DNA of 64,000 nucleotides from Clostridia bacterium. GTDB lineage: Bacteria; Bacillota_A; Clostridia; TANB77; CAG-508. The translations under genes were made by a program, and so were the position numbers. This document shows positions 62,674 through 64,000 of the stretch, one piece after another. Each line of letters begins with the position of its first letter. The first letter of the stretch is position 1. The stretch is taken from positions 19,394 through 83,393 of the forward strand of contig JAFVGB010000022.1 in NCBI GenBank assembly GCA_017475185.1, read 5' to 3'. The notes under the pieces are model-generated. The model searched no databases, had not been told where the DNA came from, and saw only the letters and a list, made by a program, of their open reading frames with translations.

Positions 62674-62885
62674 GTCAAATATTAAAATTATGTAATCACA
62701 GAAAATATAATTAACACTCCGTACGCTTACTGGCCGGTTTTAGCATAAGGTAAAAGAAAATTTGAGATTGTAAATGTTTTAGTTTGGTTATTTCTTTTAC
62801 CAATTATGCTAAAACGTGCCAAACTGCGCGCTTTGTACTTCGTTGTTAATATATTTTCTGTTCTTACATAATTTTAACATTTGAC
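62674..62885. repeat. Long-hairpin element, copy 3 (212 bp), between gatC and gatA
   Basis: Outer arms 62674-62716 and 62845-62885 pair along about 42 bases. AGAAAATATA-TTAACA at the inner end of the arms is shared with the element at 34598, while the outermost 25 bases differ in sequence but remain self-complementary. The interior has CTCCG and CTTACTGGCC on the left and GCCAAACTGCGCG on the right, then a second stem GGTTTTAGCATAAGGTAAAAG with its complement. The gap of 284 bases between gatC and gatA is filled by this element. Confidence 0.88.
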
Positions 62886-62941
62886 TTCTCTACGAATTGT
62901 TAATAGATGGCAAAAATAAAAATGTTTAAGGAGGAGTTAGA

Positions 62942-64000
62942 ATGGAGATTACAGAACTTACGGTTCATGAGCTTCAAGAAAAGTTGAAAAGCAAAGAGCT
63001 TACGGTTAGTGAGATAACTAAGGCTTATGCCAATAGAATTAATGAGAAAGAAAAAGATGTTAATGCATTTATTACTTTGCTTACTGAAGAAGCAATAGCT
63101 AAATCAAAAGAAATAGAAGAAAAAATTAATAACGGCGAATTAAATTCAGAATTAGCTGGTATTCCAATTGGTATAAAAGATAATATTTGTACTAAAGGAA
63201 TTAAAACAACTTGTGCATCTAAAATGCTTGAAAACTTTGTTTCGCCTTATGATGCAACAGTTATGAACAAAATAAATGCCGAAGGTATGATCAATTTAGG
63301 TAAATTGAATATGGACGAGTTTGCTATGGGTTCTTCAACAGAACATTCAGCTTTAGCAAAAACAAGAAATCCATGGAATTTAAATACAGTTCCAGGTGGT
63401 TCATCAGGAGGTTCTGCAGCAGCAGTTGCAGCTAACATGGTACCTTGGGCTTTAGGAAGTGATACAGGTGGATCAATTCGTCAACCAGCCTCATTATGTG
63501 GTGTTGTAGGATTAAAACCGACTTATGGATTAGTTTCTAGATACGGATTAGTTGCATTTGCATCATCACTTGATCAAATAGGTCCTATAACTAAAGACGT
63601 TAAAGATAGCGCTATTTTACTAAATTTATTAGTTGGACATGATGAAAAAGATACAACATCACTAGATATGCCAAAAGTAGATTATGTAGCAAGTCTAAAA
63701 AATGAAGTAAAAGGATTAAAAATAGGAGTTCCAAAAGAATTCTTTGCAGAAGGTTTAAATGAAGAAGTAAGAAATTCTTTAGAAAAAGCAATCGAAAAGT
63801 ACAAAGAATTAGGAGCAGAAGTTGAAGAATTTTCACTAGATATAGCTAAATATTCATTGGCAGCTTACTACATAATAGCATGTGCTGAAGCAAGTTCAAA
63901 CTTAGGAAGATTTGATGGAATTCGTTATGGATATAGAACTCCAAATTATGAAAGTTTAGAAGATATATTTGTAAAATCAAGAAGTGAAGGATTTGGCGCA
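62942..64000 (+). CDS. gatA: Asp-tRNA(Asn)/Glu-tRNA(Gln) amidotransferase subunit A (partial, runs off right edge)
   Basis: 353 codons of an expected 480-490 are in the window, all open. AGGAGGAG precedes the ATG. Amidase signature residues are present: Lys in [23 protein letters not shown] and [12 protein letters not shown] with the Ser-cisSer-Lys triad. It releases ammonia from glutamine for GatB. gatB is expected beyond the edge. The promoter may be that of gatC, in which case transcription must pass through the hairpin element. Confidence 0.97.
   Translation, partial: MEITELTVHELQEKLKSKELTVSEITKAYANRINEKEKDVNAFITLLTEEAIAKSKEIEEKINNGELNSELAGIPIGIKDNICTKGIKTTCASKMLENFVSPYDATVMNKINAEGMINLGKLNMDEFAMGSSTEHSALAKTRNPWNLNTVPGGSSGGSAAAVAANMVPWALGSDTGGSIRQPASLCGVVGLKPTYGLVSRYGLVAFASSLDQIGPITKDVKDSAILLNLLVGHDEKDTTSLDMPKVDYVASLKNEVKGLKIGVPKEFFAEGLNEEVRNSLEKAIEKYKELGAEVEEFSLDIAKYSLAAYYIIACAEASSNLGRFDGIRYGYRTPNYESLEDIFVKSRSEGFGA

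Noticed and set aside
1..64000. CRISPR arrays, insertion-sequence transposases, rRNA genes
   Set aside because: No regularly spaced direct repeats, no transposase or integrase motifs and no rRNA sequence were found on reading the window.

Overview
The window is about 64 kb of a very AT-rich genome. It uses the standard code, strong AGGAGG-type ribosome sites, TTGACA/TATAAT promoters with 17-base spacers, and frequent TTG starts. Two SpoVB-type flippases, a SpoVD/PBP2-type transpeptidase with PASTA repeats, Min proteins, pyrimidine-nucleoside phosphorylase, AddB, AdhE and GatCAB point to a low-GC, probably anaerobic member of the Bacillota, most likely Clostridia. The species cannot be named from the sequence alone.

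Layout. 1-2119 (minus) is most of a VirD4/TraG-like conjugative coupling ATPase that runs off the left edge. 2300-4661 returns to core genes: a SpoVB/MurJ-like flippase, HU and tRNA-Leu(UAA). 4651-5583 looks like a small insertion at the tRNA 3' end, carrying one foreign-looking gene. 5803-9929 holds small membrane, lipo- and NIF3-like proteins, a family 4 uracil-DNA glycosylase, a metal chaperone and a CCA-adding enzyme. 10136-13684 is minD-minE-rodA-dus. 13814-19054 holds a GerS/LolA-like protein, an orphan MazF, HtrA (minus), a pilin-like protein, RNase HII (apparent frameshift) and pyrimidine-nucleoside phosphorylase. 19094-22771 (minus) is spoVB-pbp2. 22917-31741 has an MTAN-like protein, a possible non-coding RNA, smc, a CHAP/NlpC-like hydrolase, and an XRE regulator with an ABC transporter. 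31886-45254 has a Ca2+-type P-ATPase, pyrB, an EF-hand-like acidic protein and a giant cyclic beta-1,2-glucan synthase broken by a frameshift near its end. 45296-56122 has ogg, a protein-kinase-like protein, addB, a YlmD-type laccase-fold enzyme, a GltD-like oxidoreductase and a YihY-like membrane protein. 56240-64000 has adhE, hslO, dtd, gatC and the start of gatA.

Three patterns overlie the core genes. (1) Seven small single genes with richer G+C and different codon use (4970, 23600, 45296, 56240, 59616, 61026, 62073), each with its own promoter and a strong hairpin terminator. (2) Three long-hairpin elements of 212-221 bp (34598, 47063, 62674), whose outer arms differ between copies but stay self-complementary within each copy; one splits gatC from gatA. 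(3) Three copies of a two-unit REP-like repeat (9928, 13729, 55234) built from a 31-base module in three different arrangements; two copies supply the stop codon of the upstream gene. Other items of note are a leuS relic at 56692-56835, two apparent frameshifts, and a transcribed but unassigned region upstream of smc.
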